A program made the translations under genes and the position numbers. The notes below the pieces were generated by a model. It saw only the letters and a list, made by a program, of their open reading frames with translations. It had not been told where the DNA came from and made no database searches. A stretch of DNA of 64,000 nt from positions 62,001-126,000 of the forward strand of contig NZ_JAHBGE010000044.1 of NCBI RefSeq assembly GCF_018390635.1, given 5' to 3'. The DNA is from Ancylobacter lacus. GTDB taxonomy: Bacteria; Pseudomonadota; Alphaproteobacteria; Rhizobiales; Xanthobacteraceae. Of the stretch, positions 32,055-41,689 are shown piece after piece (positions within the stretch are counted from its first letter, which is position 1; the number at the start of each line of letters is the position of its first letter).

Positions 32055-33457
32055 GATCCAGCCTCCTCGACGGCCAGCGGCGTCGAAAGCCGCCCCCGCG
32101 TCATCTCGGCGAGGCGGGCCTGGCAGTAGAAGCCCTGGCAGCGCCCCATGGCGGCGCGGGTGCGGCGGCGCAGGCCGCCGAAATCCCCCGGCGGCACCAG
32201 GCTGTCGAGCGCGGCCTCGATCTCCCGGCGCGTCACCAGCTCGCAATGGCACACCATCTCGCCATGGTCCGGCTGCTGCCAGTCGCGCGGGCGGGTTTCG
32301 GCGAGATTGGGCAACCTCACCTCCGGTGCCGGCGGCCGCGATGTCGCCGGCAGGCCGAAGCCGGCGTGCAGCCGCACCGCCTCCTGCGCCAGCCCCAGCG
32401 CCGCGCTGAGCCCGGTGGAGCGGATGCCGCCAAGGGTGATCGCCCGCCGCTCCGGCCGGGCGAAGACGCGATAGGCCTTGCTGTCGCTGGCCGGCCGCAG
32501 CCCGGCATAGACCGCCGTCACCGGCATGCCGGCGAGCGCGGGAACGATCTCGGCCGCGCGCTGGAGCAGGGCGCGCAGCGTCCCGGCTTCCACCGTGGCG
32601 CGGACCCGGTCCTCCTGTTCCTCGGCGGTCGGGCCGACCAGCACATTGCCGAAGGCGGTCGGGCACACCACCACGCCCTTGGTGATCTCGGTCGGTACCG
32701 GCAGCACGATGCGGGGCACATGGGCGAAGGCGGCCTTGTCGAGCACGACGAACTGCCCCTTGCGCGGCCGGATCGCGAATTCAGCCGGCAATCCGAGCCG
32801 CCGGTCGACGGTGTCGCCATAGAGCCCGGCGGCGTTGACGACGCTGGCGGCGCGAATGTCGCCGGCCGAGGTGCGCAGCGTCCAGTCGCCGGCGAAGGCG
32901 CCCTCGATCAGCTCGGTGTTCCGCAGGAACACCCCGCCCAGCATCACCGCCTGGGTGAGATAGGCGAGGGGGGCCGACCACGGGTCGATGATGTGTTCGC
33001 CCGCCACTTCGAGCGCCGCCGCGAGGCCGGGGGCGAGGCCGGGCAGGGTGGCCCGCGCCGCGGCCGCCGTGAGCAGCCGCAGCCCGTCCACCCCATTCTC
33101 CCGTCCCTGCGCGGCGATGGCTTCGAGCTTTGCCGTCTCGGCGGGGTTCCACGCGCAGACGAGGGCGCCGGTTTCGACCAGAGGCAGGCCGAGGCTGTGG
33201 CGAATGGCGAGATATTCGGCCCGGCCCGCCCGCACCATCTCCAGCTCGAGGCTGCCGGGCGGCGCGTCGAAGCCGGTGTGGAGGATGGCGCTGTTCGCCT
33301 TGGAGGCGCCGGAGAGGATGTCGCCGCCCTTCTCGATCACCACCACCCGGGCGCCTTCCAGCGCGAAGCGCCGGGCCACGGCGCAGCCCACCACCCCGGC
33401 GCCGATGATGGCGACGTCGAACGTCTTCTGCGCGGTGCAAGATGGGGTGTGGGGCAT
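32051..33457 (-). CDS. GlpA-like FAD-dependent dehydrogenase with a C-terminal BFD-like [2Fe-2S] domain
   Basis: A 468-residue protein. Residues 14-400 form a DAO-fold FAD domain (FDVAIIGAGVVGCAVARRFALEG; SGASKANSAILHTGFD is characteristic of glycerol-3-phosphate dehydrogenases). The C-terminus has a bacterioferritin-associated-ferredoxin-like cysteine set: MVCHCELVTRREIEAAL and RCQGFYC, four cysteines for a [2Fe-2S] cluster. It would pass electrons from an alcohol or amine substrate to the membrane or to the partner flavoprotein. It starts the enzyme part of the operon, 212 bp after the TRAP binding-protein gene. Glycerol 3-phosphate is the first guess for substrate. Confidence 0.82.
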   Translation of the reverse strand: MPHTPSCTAQKTFDVAIIGAGVVGCAVARRFALEGARVVVIEKGGDILSGASKANSAILHTGFDAPPGSLELEMVRAGRAEYLAIRHSLGLPLVETGALVCAWNPAETAKLEAIAAQGRENGVDGLRLLTAAAARATLPGLAPGLAAALEVAGEHIIDPWSAPLAYLTQAVMLGGVFLRNTELIEGAFAGDWTLRTSAGDIRAASVVNAAGLYGDTVDRRLGLPAEFAIRPRKGQFVVLDKAAFAHVPRIVLPVPTEITKGVVVCPTAFGNVLVGPTAEEQEDRVRATVEAGTLRALLQRAAEIVPALAGMPVTAVYAGLRPASDSKAYRVFARPERRAITLGGIRSTGLSAALGLAQEAVRLHAGFGLPATSRPPAPEVRLPNLAETRPRDWQQPDHGEMVCHCELVTRREIEAALDSLVPPGDFGGLRRRTRAAMGRCQGFYCQARLAEMTRGRLSTPLAVEEAGS

Positions 33458-33510
33458 CGCGCTCCCTTTCTGTCGTCCCGCGGCCTTGTCGGCGGCCGCG
33501 TCATGCCCGT

Positions 33511-33527
33511 GGCCCGGCCGCCGGGCC
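33511..33527 (-). terminator. Hairpin in the 212-bp gap between the TRAP and enzyme genes
   Basis: GGCCCGG-CCG-CCGGGCC (7-bp stem, 3-base loop) is the cleanest of several CCGG-rich inverted repeats between 33505 and 33640. It lies after the TRAP binding-protein stop on the minus strand and may trim or attenuate read-through. Confidence 0.35.
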
Positions 33528-33669
33528 GGTGCCGCAGAAGGGGCCGGCCTTCCCGGCCGGCCTCATCTGCCGTGTCGCTGCGAGCCTGCCGGCGCTCCAC
33601 GCGGTGTTCGCCCCGGGAGGGCCGGCCGGGGGCGAGCCCGCCCCCGGTGGCGTGTCGCTCGGTGCCGGC

Positions 33670-34782
33670 TCAGCGGTAGGGGTAGCCGGCCTTCTGCATC
33701 GTCTCGGCGTATTTCTTGAAGGCGGCGACCACCCGCCCGGCGCGCGGGCTGGAGGCGGCGGTCTCGTCCCAGAAGCCTTCGGAATCCTTCACCACCTGCG
33801 CCCACTCCGCCGGCGGCAGCGCGGTCAGCTCCATCTTGTTGCCTTCCACGCGCAGCTTGGCCTCGCCGCCCCAGTACCAGACGTCGCGGTAGTAATGCGA
33901 CTGGTCGATGGTGATGAGGAACAGCTCCTTGAGGTGCGGCGGCACCTTGGCCCAGCTCGCGGAATTGGCGAAATAGCTGCCGAACCACGCGCCGGTGACC
34001 GAATTGGTGAGGGCGTAGTTGCAGACGTCGGCCCAGCCGACCTCATAGGCTTCGGTGAAGCCGCACCAGGCGACGCCGTCGAGCTCGCCGGTCTGCAGCG
34101 CGACCTCCACATTGTCCCACGGGATGGTCACCGGCACGAGGCCGTAGCGCGAGAGGAACTTGCCGGCGGTCGGCACGCCGAACACCCGCAGGCCGTTCAT
34201 GTCGGCGAGGCTCTTGATCGGCTTGTTGACGGTGAAGATGTGCAGCGGGTCCCAGGCGCCGGTCGACAGCCAGGTGACGTTCGGCACCTCGGCATAGGCT
34301 TCTTCCCAGATCTCCTTGAGGCCGTAATAGCGGAACAGCGCCGGCACATCGAGGCTGTAGCGGGTGGCGAACGGGAAGTAGCCGCCGAACACCGCGATAT
34401 CGACCGGGGAGGCCATCGTCGCCTCGTCCGACTGCACCGCGTCGAGCGTGCCGCTCTGCAGCGCGCGGAAGAGGTCGGAGGTCGGCACGAGCTGGTCGGC
34501 GTAATAGAGCTCGATCTCCATCGCGCCGTTGGCCGCCTTGTTGAAGGCGTCGATCTGCGGCTTGATCACATGGGCGCCGAGCGGCGCGCCGGAATAGGTC
34601 TGCAGGCGCCACTTGATGGGGCCGGTCTGGGCGATCACGGCGGGGGCCGCCAGCGTCGAGCCCGCCAGCGCCGCGCCGGTGCCGAGCGCGGCCTTGCCGA
34701 GGAAGCCGCGGCGGGTCGACAGGATGCTATCGGCAGCGGAGTCCATTTTCCGGGGGACGGGCTTGCTGGTGTCGTCGGTCAT
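33670..34782 (-). CDS. TRAP transporter periplasmic receptor, mannitol/chloroaromatic type, Tat-exported
   Basis: A 370-residue receptor with a twin-arginine signal (STRRGFLGKAALGTGAALAG, ending at APAVIAQ). The mature domain begins KWRLQTYSGAPLGAHVIKPQIDAF and resembles the FcbT1-like receptors (COG4663). The start at 34782 follows AGAGGAGA. In this transporter type genes usually run DctQ, DctM, then receptor or the reverse; here the order of transcription is dctQ, dctM, receptor, with 41 bp after dctM. The linked kinase and dehydrogenases suggest a polyol, glycerol-phosphate-like or organic acid ligand, but nothing in the sequence fixes it. Confidence 0.86.
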   Translation of the reverse strand: MTDDTSKPVPRKMDSAADSILSTRRGFLGKAALGTGAALAGSTLAAPAVIAQTGPIKWRLQTYSGAPLGAHVIKPQIDAFNKAANGAMEIELYYADQLVPTSDLFRALQSGTLDAVQSDEATMASPVDIAVFGGYFPFATRYSLDVPALFRYYGLKEIWEEAYAEVPNVTWLSTGAWDPLHIFTVNKPIKSLADMNGLRVFGVPTAGKFLSRYGLVPVTIPWDNVEVALQTGELDGVAWCGFTEAYEVGWADVCNYALTNSVTGAWFGSYFANSASWAKVPPHLKELFLITIDQSHYYRDVWYWGGEAKLRVEGNKMELTALPPAEWAQVVKDSEGFWDETAASSPRAGRVVAAFKKYAETMQKAGYPYR

Positions 34783-34823
34783 GTTGTTCTCCTCTGGATG
34801 GGAAGGTCTGCGGCGGCTGTTGA

Positions 34824-36161
34824 TCAGCCTTTGACTTTCATGTGTTCGGGGAGCCACAGCGCGATCTGCGGAAAGATCATCAGGATGACGATGGTCAGGA
34901 ACATGATCGCGGCGAACGGCCAGATCGACTTGTAGATGTCGACCAGCGAGATTTCCTTCGGCGCCAGCGAGCGCATCAGGAACAGGTTGTAGCCGAAGGG
35001 CGGGGTGATGTAGGCGATCTGGCAGGTGATGGTGTAGAGGATGCCGTACCAGATCAGCTGGTTGTCGAAGCCGAGATCGAGCGCCTTCACCAGCGGGATG
35101 TAGAGCGGGGCGACGATGACGAGCATCGCCGTGTCGTCGAGGAACATCCCCATCAGGATGAAGCTGAGCTGCATCATGATGATGATCGTCCAGGGATTGA
35201 GGTCCCACTGCTTGACGAACAGGAACTCGATCGCCTTCACCGCGCCCAGCCCGTCGAACACCGTGCCGAAGGCGAGGGCGGCCAGGATCAGCCACATGAA
35301 CATGCAGGAGACGTTCAGCGTCTTCAGCGCGCTGTCGCGGATCACCGGCCAGCGGAAGTGGCCCTTGTAGACCGCGGCCAGCGTCGCCGCCGTCGCGCCG
35401 ACCGCCGAGCTTTCCACCAGGCTGACATAGCCCATGATGAACAGGCCGGTCATGAAGAAGAAGATGGCGAAGGGAATGATGCCCGCCCGCGCCAGCGCCA
35501 GCTTCTCGCGCAGCGGCATGTTCAGCTCTTCGTCGGTGAGCTGGGGGGCGAGCTTCGGGTTCAGCTTCACCCGGACGTAGATGTAGATGACGAACAGCGC
35601 CGCCATCAGCAGGCCGGGACCGACGCCGGCGAACCACAGCTTGGAGACCGGCTGGCGGGCGATCATGCCGTACAGCACCAGCACGACCGAGGGCGGGATG
35701 AGGATGCCGAGCGAGGAGCCGCCCTGCACCACGCCCGAGATCAGCACCTTGTCGTAGCCGCGGCGGATCATCTCCGGCAGGGCGATGGTGGCGCCGATCG
35801 CCATGCCCGCCACGGAGAGGCCGTTCATCGCGGAGATGATGACCATCAGGAAGATGGTGCCGATGGCGAGGCCGCCGGTGAAGCGGCCGAACCAGACATG
35901 CAGGGCGCGATAGAGGTCCTCCGCGATGCCGGCTTCCGCGAGGATGTAGCCCATGTAGATGAACATGGGCAGGGTCAGCATCGCGTACCAGTTGAACAGC
36001 TTGAAGACCTGGTTGAACGGCAGGTCCATGGCGCCCGGGCCATACAGCAGCAGCGCGGCGGCGGAGGCGACGAAGCCGATGCCGGCGAACACCAGCTGCC
36101 CGCTGATGAGCGCCAGCACCATCGAGGCGAACATCAGCAGCGCGATCATCTCGTAGGTCAT
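34824..36161 (-). CDS. TRAP transporter large permease subunit (FcbT3/DctM type)
   Basis: A 445-residue inner-membrane protein with about twelve helices. The N-terminal LISGQLVFAGIGFVASAAALLLYGPGA and the internal LTLPMFIYMGYILAEAGIAEDLYRALHVWFGRFTGGLA are typical of the mannitol/chloroaromatic TRAP group, as is GGSSLGILIPPSVVLVLYGM. It forms the sodium-coupled channel. Its ATG overlaps the dctQ stop by one base (36161), so the two permease subunits are coupled. Transcription presumably starts in the 525-bp region beyond dctQ. Confidence 0.9.
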   Translation of the reverse strand: MTYEMIALLMFASMVLALISGQLVFAGIGFVASAAALLLYGPGAMDLPFNQVFKLFNWYAMLTLPMFIYMGYILAEAGIAEDLYRALHVWFGRFTGGLAIGTIFLMVIISAMNGLSVAGMAIGATIALPEMIRRGYDKVLISGVVQGGSSLGILIPPSVVLVLYGMIARQPVSKLWFAGVGPGLLMAALFVIYIYVRVKLNPKLAPQLTDEELNMPLREKLALARAGIIPFAIFFFMTGLFIMGYVSLVESSAVGATAATLAAVYKGHFRWPVIRDSALKTLNVSCMFMWLILAALAFGTVFDGLGAVKAIEFLFVKQWDLNPWTIIIMMQLSFILMGMFLDDTAMLVIVAPLYIPLVKALDLGFDNQLIWYGILYTITCQIAYITPPFGYNLFLMRSLAPKEISLVDIYKSIWPFAAIMFLTIVILMIFPQIALWLPEHMKVKG

Positions 36162-36709
36162 CAGAGCGTCTCCCCCCGCAGGGTGGCGATGTGCTTGAAG
36201 ACCAGCGCGAAGGCCTGCATCAGCATCAGGACCAGGCAGACGGTGAGCAGCGCCTTGATCGGGATGACCGAGGGGTTCCAGATCGAGAACCGCTTCTCAT
36301 TGGTGGCGATGGCGTATTGCAGGCTGGAAATGGAGCCGATGAGCAGGACGCCGAGGTAGAAGATCAGGCACCAGACGGTGACGAGGTCGACCTTCGCCTT
36401 GCCGCGCTCGGACAGGGTGGAATACCAGAGGTCCATGCGGACATGCTCGTTGTTCTTGAGCGTGAACGGCCCGCCCATGAAGTAATAGGCCGCCAGCACG
36501 AACTGGGTGAGCTCGACCGCCCAGTGCACCGGCATCTTGATGAGGTTGCGGGTGATGGCGTCGAAGATCAGCACGGCGCCCATGAGGAAGATGAGCGAGG
36601 CCGCGAGATAGCCGACATAGTCGGACACCGCGTCGACCGCGCGCACATAGCGCGCGATCAGGCGCCAGGCGCCGCTTCCACCGGACTTCATCGCATCGTC
36701 CGCATTCAC
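36161..36709 (-). CDS. TRAP transporter small permease subunit (FcbT2/DctQ type)
   Basis: A 182-residue membrane protein with four helices. It shows LIFLMGAVLIFDAITRNLIKMPVHWAVELTQFVLAAYYFMGGPFTLKNNEHVRMDL, the conserved DctQ region in this TRAP group, and ends in the helix LVLMLMQAFALVFKHIATLRGE. It is the first gene of the operon dctQ-dctM-receptor-GlpA-like-flavoprotein-FGGY kinase. A divergent DeoR regulator gene lies about 525 bp away across a region with tandem inverted repeats. Confidence 0.88.
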   Translation of the reverse strand: MNADDAMKSGGSGAWRLIARYVRAVDAVSDYVGYLAASLIFLMGAVLIFDAITRNLIKMPVHWAVELTQFVLAAYYFMGGPFTLKNNEHVRMDLWYSTLSERGKAKVDLVTVWCLIFYLGVLLIGSISSLQYAIATNEKRFSIWNPSVIPIKALLTVCLVLMLMQAFALVFKHIATLRGETL

Positions 36710-37234
36710 GCTGTCACTCCATGGCTGGACGGCGCCGCCGGCACCTCACGTCCGCGGCACGGTGGAAGGCGCACGACATTCCGGCCGCCGGCGCGGGTGG
36801 CGCCGTGGGTATGCCGATGTCGTGGGTGCTGGGAGCAGGCGCCCGCGCGCCTGCCGTGCCGGCTCAGGCCGGGTGAGAAAGGCGCGTCCTGCCGCCGCGG
36901 ATCTGCGTCATCTGGTCCCCCGTACCGGTCGCTGCATCGTCGTTATGCATGCCTGCTTTCACGGCAGGCCATGGCACTGTACCAATTTCGTTAGGGAAGG
37001 AAAGCCCGAATTTTGGCGTATTTGACCATTCGGTCATTCAATCGGTCAATACGTGACCGATTCCGCGCTTGCGAAGCGGGCCGATGCCTGCTTGGCTGAT
37101 CGCCGGTTGAAACCTCCGGCCATGCCCGTGCCGTTCCGTCAGATCGCCCGCGCCTGTCCGGGCGCGGCGCGCGGCCGGCCGGCACGCCATTGACCGCCGC
37201 CGCGGGCGTACCTATCCATCCGCAGCGAGCGGGC
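36710..37234. other. 525-bp divergent regulatory region between the TRAP operon and the DeoR gene
   Basis: No gene is visible. The right half (36965-37065) is AT-richer than its surroundings and carries two inverted repeats and plausible promoter hexamers (TTGACC on both strands). The left half (36715-36960) is GC-rich with short dispersed repeats and no clear signal. Confidence 0.65.
37023..37059. promoter_or_regulatory. Tandem inverted-repeat operator for the DeoR regulator
   Basis: Inverted repeat one is TGACC-ATTC-GGTCA (37023-37036). Inverted repeat two is CGGTCA-ATACG-TGACCG (37043-37059). Their centres are about 21 bp apart, two helical turns, so bound dimers would face the same side. 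They cover TTGACC hexamers that could serve as -35 boxes in either direction, which fits repression of both the TRAP operon and the regulator gene. Confidence 0.65.
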
Positions 37235-38074
37235 ATGGCCGTGGCATCCCTCGCCGCCCCGGGTGGGGCCGCCCACAGTCAGGACCAGAGCGTGCCCTCC
37301 GCTTCGCGCCACCGAACGATCGTTTCCCTGCTGGCCCGCTCCGGCGAGATGTCGGTGGAGGCGCTGGCCGATCATCTCGACGTCTCCCGCGAGACCGTCC
37401 GGCGCGATCTCGCCCGGCTCGAGGCGGAAGGGCGGCTGCGCCGGTTCCATGGCGGTGCCAGGGCCCTCGGCGCTGCCGCGCCGCTGCCGGAAACCGAAGG
37501 CCCGTTCGCCCAGCGGATGACCCAGAACGCGGGCGCCAAGCAGGCCATCGCCCGCGCCGCGGCGGCGCTGTTCGAGCCGGACAGCTCGCTGTTCATCGAC
37601 ACCGGCAGCACCACCATCGCCTTCGCCGAGGCGCTGGCGCTGCGCCCGCCGCTGGTCGCCATCACCAACGCCCCGCGCATTGCCGCCACCCTCGCCCAAC
37701 ATCACGGCCACAAGGTTTTCCTCATCGGCGGCGCCTATGGCGCGGATGCCGGCGAGAGCCTGGGACCGCTCGCGCTGGAGCAGATCGGCAAATTCCGCGC
37801 GGACTATGCCGTCCTCACCATTGGCGGACTCGATTCCGGCTGCGTCATGGATTTCGACCTCCAGGAGGCCGAGGTGGCGAAGGCGATGATCGAGCGCGCC
37901 GACCGGCTCGTCGTGCTGGCGGACCACAGCAAGTTCGACCGTCGCGCGGTGTTCGAGGTCGCCCCGCTCGCGCAGGTCGATGTCATCGTGACGGACCTGC
38001 CGCCGCCCGGGCCGCTGGCGCGGGCGATCGCCGACGCTGACGTCAGGCTGGTGGTCGCCGGTGGCGGCGCCTGA
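37235..38074 (+). CDS. DeoR-family transcriptional repressor (GlpR-like)
   Basis: A 279-residue DeoR-type regulator. The helix-turn-helix is [42 protein letters not shown], and the DeoRC sensor domain shows [34 protein letters not shown] and [17 protein letters not shown]. These bind phosphorylated sugars or polyols. The start at 37235 is the first ATG; a TTG at 37190 would add 15 residues. It is divergent from the TRAP-kinase-dehydrogenase operon and probably represses it, with a phosphorylated product of the FGGY kinase as inducer (inference). Confidence 0.88.
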   Translation: MAVASLAAPGGAAHSQDQSVPSASRHRTIVSLLARSGEMSVEALADHLDVSRETVRRDLARLEAEGRLRRFHGGARALGAAAPLPETEGPFAQRMTQNAGAKQAIARAAAALFEPDSSLFIDTGSTTIAFAEALALRPPLVAITNAPRIAATLAQHHGHKVFLIGGAYGADAGESLGPLALEQIGKFRADYAVLTIGGLDSGCVMDFDLQEAEVAKAMIERADRLVVLADHSKFDRRAVFEVAPLAQVDVIVTDLPPPGPLARAIADADVRLVVAGGGA

Positions 38075-38115
38075 GCCGGAAGGCGGCTGGCCGCCGCGAC
38101 GGTGCTCTGTTCCTC

Positions 38116-38121
38116 TATAAT
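38116..38121 (+). promoter_or_regulatory. Putative -10 (TATAAT) of the chemosensory operon
   Basis: A consensus TATAAT sits in the short AT-rich patch after the DeoR gene. Transcription would start near 38128, where an in-frame ATG lacks a ribosome-binding site; this favours the start at 38215. No convincing -35 hexamer is seen, so an alternative or activator-dependent promoter is possible. Confidence 0.45.
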
Positions 38122-38214
38122 TTCAGTATGTTGGAAGTTCCCCGGTCGCCTGTTGCGCCCGCCGTGGGGCCGTCGCACAGTGCGTCCCTTCGCGTAAGCT
38201 CTTCCGGGGACGAT

Positions 38215-40146
38215 ATGACGCTCGTGAAATCTTCCAGTCTCGGCGCGACCCCGGAGGCTGCCGCCGCGCCGTCGTCCGCGCCGAGGAAAAAACGGGCGAC
38301 CCCCGCCGTCGGCGCGGCGGGCCTTGCCGCCGACGCGGCGCTGTACGACAAGGCGTCCGAGCGGCTGGCGGCGGCCACCGAACAGCTCGCGGGCGGGCTG
38401 GTGGAGGCCTCGGCGGCGGCCGAGCAGCTTCGCGCTTCCATGGAGCGCATCGCGGCCGGGGCGGAGCAGGCGGCCGGCGGCTCGCAGGAACAGCTCGCCG
38501 CCATCCGGTCCGTTGCCGCCAGCCTTGCCGGGGCGCGGGTCCGGGCCGATGCCGGACGCCGTCGCGCCGAGGCGATCCAGCTCGTGGTGGCCGAGACGGC
38601 CGTGCAGATCACCGCGTCGGTGCGCGCCATCGAGCGCAACGCCCTGCGCCAGCAGGCCTCGGTGAGCCTGATCGCCGAGCTGGAGCGGCGCGCGCGCGAC
38701 ATTGGCGAGATCACCGAGACGGTGGGCGGGCTGTCCGACCAGACCAGCCTTCTCGCCCTCAACGCCGCCATCGAGGCGGCGCGGGCGGGTGAGCACGGGC
38801 GCGGCTTCGCCGTGGTGGCGGAGGAGGTGAGGGCGCTGGCGGAAACCTCGGAGCGCAGCGCCGGCGACGTGCAGGGCCTCGCCCAGACCATCCAGGCCGA
38901 GGTCGGCACCGTCGCCGCCGCGGTGAAGGAGGGGTTCGACATGGCCCAGGCGCAGGCCCGCACCGGCGCCGAGGTGGTGGCCGCGCTGGAGACGGTGCGC
39001 GCCGACATGGCCGGCCTCACCCGGGGCAGCGACCAGATCCTGTCCTCGTCACTGGAAGCCGAACGGGCGGCGATGGAGGCCCAGCGCGGGGCGGAGCTGG
39101 TCGCGAGCGCCGCCGAGGAACAGGCCGCCGCGGCGAGCGAAGTGCAACTGGCGGTGCAGCAGCAGACGCAGTCGCTGGAGCAGAGCCAGGTTGCGGGACA
39201 GGAGCTGGCGCGGGCCAGCGAGGGCGTGCGCCGCGGCGGGGTTGCCGCCGCGCAGGCCGAGCGGATCGCGGCCGCGGCCGAGGAACTTTCCGCCAGCATC
39301 CAGCAGCTTTCCGGCGCCGCCACGCAGATCATGACGGCGGTCGGGCAGATCGACCGCGGTGCCCAGCAGCAGGCCGCCGCCACCCGCCAGACCTCTGCCG
39401 CGCTGACCGAGATCGAGGCCGGCGCCACCCTCGCCGAGGAAAACGCCGTGCGGGCGGCGGAGCGGGTGGTGGCCATGGAGCGGACGCTCGCGGAGAGCCG
39501 GGCGGCCATCGAGCGGCTGATGGCCGGTGTCGGCACCGCGCTGGCCCGCACGCAGGGCAGCCTCGCCACGGTGCTGCAGCTCGAGGGCATCGGCCGGCGC
39601 ATCGAGAAGATCGTCGACAGCATCGCGCTGGTCGCTATCCAGACCACGATGCTGGCGGTCAGCGGCTCCGTCGAGGCGGCGCGTGCCGGCGAGGCCGGGC
39701 GGGGTTTCTCGCTGGTGTCGGCGGATATCCGCAGCCTTGCCCGCGATGCCTCCGACAGCGTGTCCGGCATCAAGGACACGGTCCGCGCGGTTCTCGAGCA
39801 GATCGGCTCGCTGCGCCGCGACTGCGAACTCGCCATCCTGACCGCGGAAACCGAGATCCAGAACCACCGGGCCGTCTCCGCCGCGCTGGAGCGGCTCGAC
39901 GCCGACGTCGCCGAGCTCAGCGCCGGCAACCGCGGCATTGCCGAGAGCGCCCAGGCGATCATGGCGGCGGTCCGGCAGTGCGCGCAGGCGGCCCGGCAGA
40001 TCGCGGCCTCCGCCGAGGAGGCGGGCTTCGCCGCGCGCCAGGCCGCCACGGCGTCGGCGCAGCAGGCCCAGGGCGCGGACGACCTTGCCGCCGCCATCGA
40101 GGAAATCGCCTCGCTGGCCGACGCCTTCAGGCAGCAGAATGGATAA
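38215..40146 (+). CDS. Soluble methyl-accepting chemotaxis protein with two signalling-tip regions
   Basis: A 643-residue, coiled-coil-rich receptor with no membrane segment or periplasmic domain. A canonical kinase-control tip lies at about residues 172-212 ([39 protein letters not shown]). A second, degenerate copy lies at about 465-515 ([40 protein letters not shown]), having lost the [10 protein letters not shown] core but kept [12 protein letters not shown]. Between and around them are long Ala/Gln/Glu helices. The first 60 residues are Ala/Ser/Pro-rich. It heads the che operon; GGGGA precedes the ATG at 38215, and 38128 is an alternative start. Confidence 0.83.
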   Translation: MTLVKSSSLGATPEAAAAPSSAPRKKRATPAVGAAGLAADAALYDKASERLAAATEQLAGGLVEASAAAEQLRASMERIAAGAEQAAGGSQEQLAAIRSVAASLAGARVRADAGRRRAEAIQLVVAETAVQITASVRAIERNALRQQASVSLIAELERRARDIGEITETVGGLSDQTSLLALNAAIEAARAGEHGRGFAVVAEEVRALAETSERSAGDVQGLAQTIQAEVGTVAAAVKEGFDMAQAQARTGAEVVAALETVRADMAGLTRGSDQILSSSLEAERAAMEAQRGAELVASAAEEQAAAASEVQLAVQQQTQSLEQSQVAGQELARASEGVRRGGVAAAQAERIAAAAEELSASIQQLSGAATQIMTAVGQIDRGAQQQAAATRQTSAALTEIEAGATLAEENAVRAAERVVAMERTLAESRAAIERLMAGVGTALARTQGSLATVLQLEGIGRRIEKIVDSIALVAIQTTMLAVSGSVEAARAGEAGRGFSLVSADIRSLARDASDSVSGIKDTVRAVLEQIGSLRRDCELAILTAETEIQNHRAVSAALERLDADVAELSAGNRGIAESAQAIMAAVRQCAQAARQIAASAEEAGFAARQAATASAQQAQGADDLAAAIEEIASLADAFRQQNG

Positions 40147-41689
40147 CCCGCCCCAGCCCATGGCTGCCGGCGGGACGACGCACCGCTTCCTCACCTTCCG
40201 CGTCGGCGCGGATATCTATGCGCTGCCGGCGCAGGACGTGGCGGAGGTGATCCGCCTGCCCCCGCTCGCGCGGCTGCCGCAGGCTCCCGCGGCGCTGATG
40301 GGCATCGCCAGCCTGCGCGGCGCCACCCTGCCCGTGGCCAGCCTGCGGGCGCTGCTGGGGCGGGCCGCGCCCGCCGCGCGGCCCACGCCGGCCCGGTCCG
40401 CCGCCGCCCGGGCCATCGCGCTGCGCGGGGCGGCGGCGGTGGGGCTCGCGGTGGATGCGGTCGACGATCTCGTCACCATAGGCGCGGCGCAGATCGAGCC
40501 GGCGGAAGCGAGCGCCGCCGTCCGGCCGGGCGAGCGGCTCACGAGCGTCTTCCGGTTCCACGACGACCGCGACCTCGCCCGGGTGCTCGACATGCCGCCC
40601 TTGCTGGCGGCGGCCTTCGTGCCGCGCCCGCGCCCGCCGCGTCCGGCGGTGGCACCGGGCCCGGCTCAGCCGCGCCTCCACCCGTCGCAGGCGGCCTCTC
40701 CCGGCGGGGTGGGCGAGCGGCTCGTCACCTTCGAGGCCGCCGGGCAGGAATATGGCCTGCCCATCGGCGCGGTGCAGGAAATACGGCCCCTGCCGCCGAG
40801 CGTGACGGCCCTCCCGCCGGATGAGGCGGTGGCGCGCGGGGTGGCGGTTCACCGCGGCCGGCTGCTGCCGCTCTTCGCGCTGCGCGGGCTGCTCGGCCTG
40901 CCGGCGCAGACCGAGGGCGGCAAAGGCGCGGGCAAGGTGGTGGTGGTCAGGGTGTCCGGCCATGCGGTGGGCCTTGTCGTCGACCGGATGCGCGACGTGC
41001 TCCCGGCCGATCCCGCGAGCGTCGAGCCCGTGCCGCCGGTGCTCGCGGCGCGGATCGGGGGCGAGCTGCGCATCCCGCGCCTGCTGCGGGCGGAAAATGG
41101 CCGGCGGCTGGTGCCGATCCTCGATCCACAAACGCTTTTCCGGGAGGAGGTCATGCAGCGGCTCGATCGCCGGGAGGCCGGCGACGCCGTGCCGGACGCG
41201 GCTGCCGCGGCCGGAGAGATGGCGCTGCTGGTCTTCCGGCTGGGCGAGGACGAGTACGCCCTGCCGATCGGCGCCGTCGACGAGGTGGTGAAGGCGGCCG
41301 GCGCGGTGACGCGGATTCCGGGGACGCCGAAATTCCTGGAGGGCGTCGTCAATCTGCGCGGCAGCGTGCTGCCCATCATCGACCAGCGCCGCCGCTTCGA
41401 CATGCCGGCCCTGCCGCCGGGCGCGCCGCGCCGGATCATCGTGGTGCGCACCGACCGCCACCGCGCCGGCATCGTCGTGGACCGGGTGACGGAAATCCTG
41501 CGCTGCCGTGAAGACGCCGTCGATCCCGCGCCCGATCTCGCCGGCGAGCCGGCGCGGCTGGTGTCCGGCATCCTCAATCTGGAGCCGGCCGGGCGGCTCA
41601 TCCTCCTGCTCGATCCCGCCGAACTGATGACCCGCGCCGAACGCGGGCTGCTCGACGGTTTCGCCAAGAAGCGGCGCGAGGCAAGGTGA
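40139..41689 (+). CDS. Triple-CheW-domain adaptor protein
   Basis: A 516-residue protein with three CheW modules at about residues 14-160, 190-345 and 360-510. Each starts with the [26 protein letters not shown]-type strand (second: [21 protein letters not shown]; third: [22 protein letters not shown]) and has the internal [10 protein letters not shown] / [12 protein letters not shown]-type loop. A Pro/Arg-rich linker separates the first two. CheW couples receptors to CheA, so three in one chain would bridge several receptor or kinase units, perhaps suited to the double-tip receptor. It overlaps the receptor gene by 8 bp and cheB by 4 bp. Confidence 0.88.
   Translation: MDNPPQPMAAGGTTHRFLTFRVGADIYALPAQDVAEVIRLPPLARLPQAPAALMGIASLRGATLPVASLRALLGRAAPAARPTPARSAAARAIALRGAAAVGLAVDAVDDLVTIGAAQIEPAEASAAVRPGERLTSVFRFHDDRDLARVLDMPPLLAAAFVPRPRPPRPAVAPGPAQPRLHPSQAASPGGVGERLVTFEAAGQEYGLPIGAVQEIRPLPPSVTALPPDEAVARGVAVHRGRLLPLFALRGLLGLPAQTEGGKGAGKVVVVRVSGHAVGLVVDRMRDVLPADPASVEPVPPVLAARIGGELRIPRLLRAENGRRLVPILDPQTLFREEVMQRLDRREAGDAVPDAAAAAGEMALLVFRLGEDEYALPIGAVDEVVKAAGAVTRIPGTPKFLEGVVNLRGSVLPIIDQRRRFDMPALPPGAPRRIIVVRTDRHRAGIVVDRVTEILRCREDAVDPAPDLAGEPARLVSGILNLEPAGRLILLLDPAELMTRAERGLLDGFAKKRREAR

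Noticed and set aside
33540-33640. Several further CCGGCC-type inverted repeats as terminators
   Set aside because: Overlapping, short and without T-runs; only the cleanest one was listed.
36710-36960. Open frame running past the DctQ gene into the divergent gap on the plus strand
   Set aside because: No ribosome-binding site, no family resemblance, and low-complexity composition typical of noncoding GC-rich DNA here.
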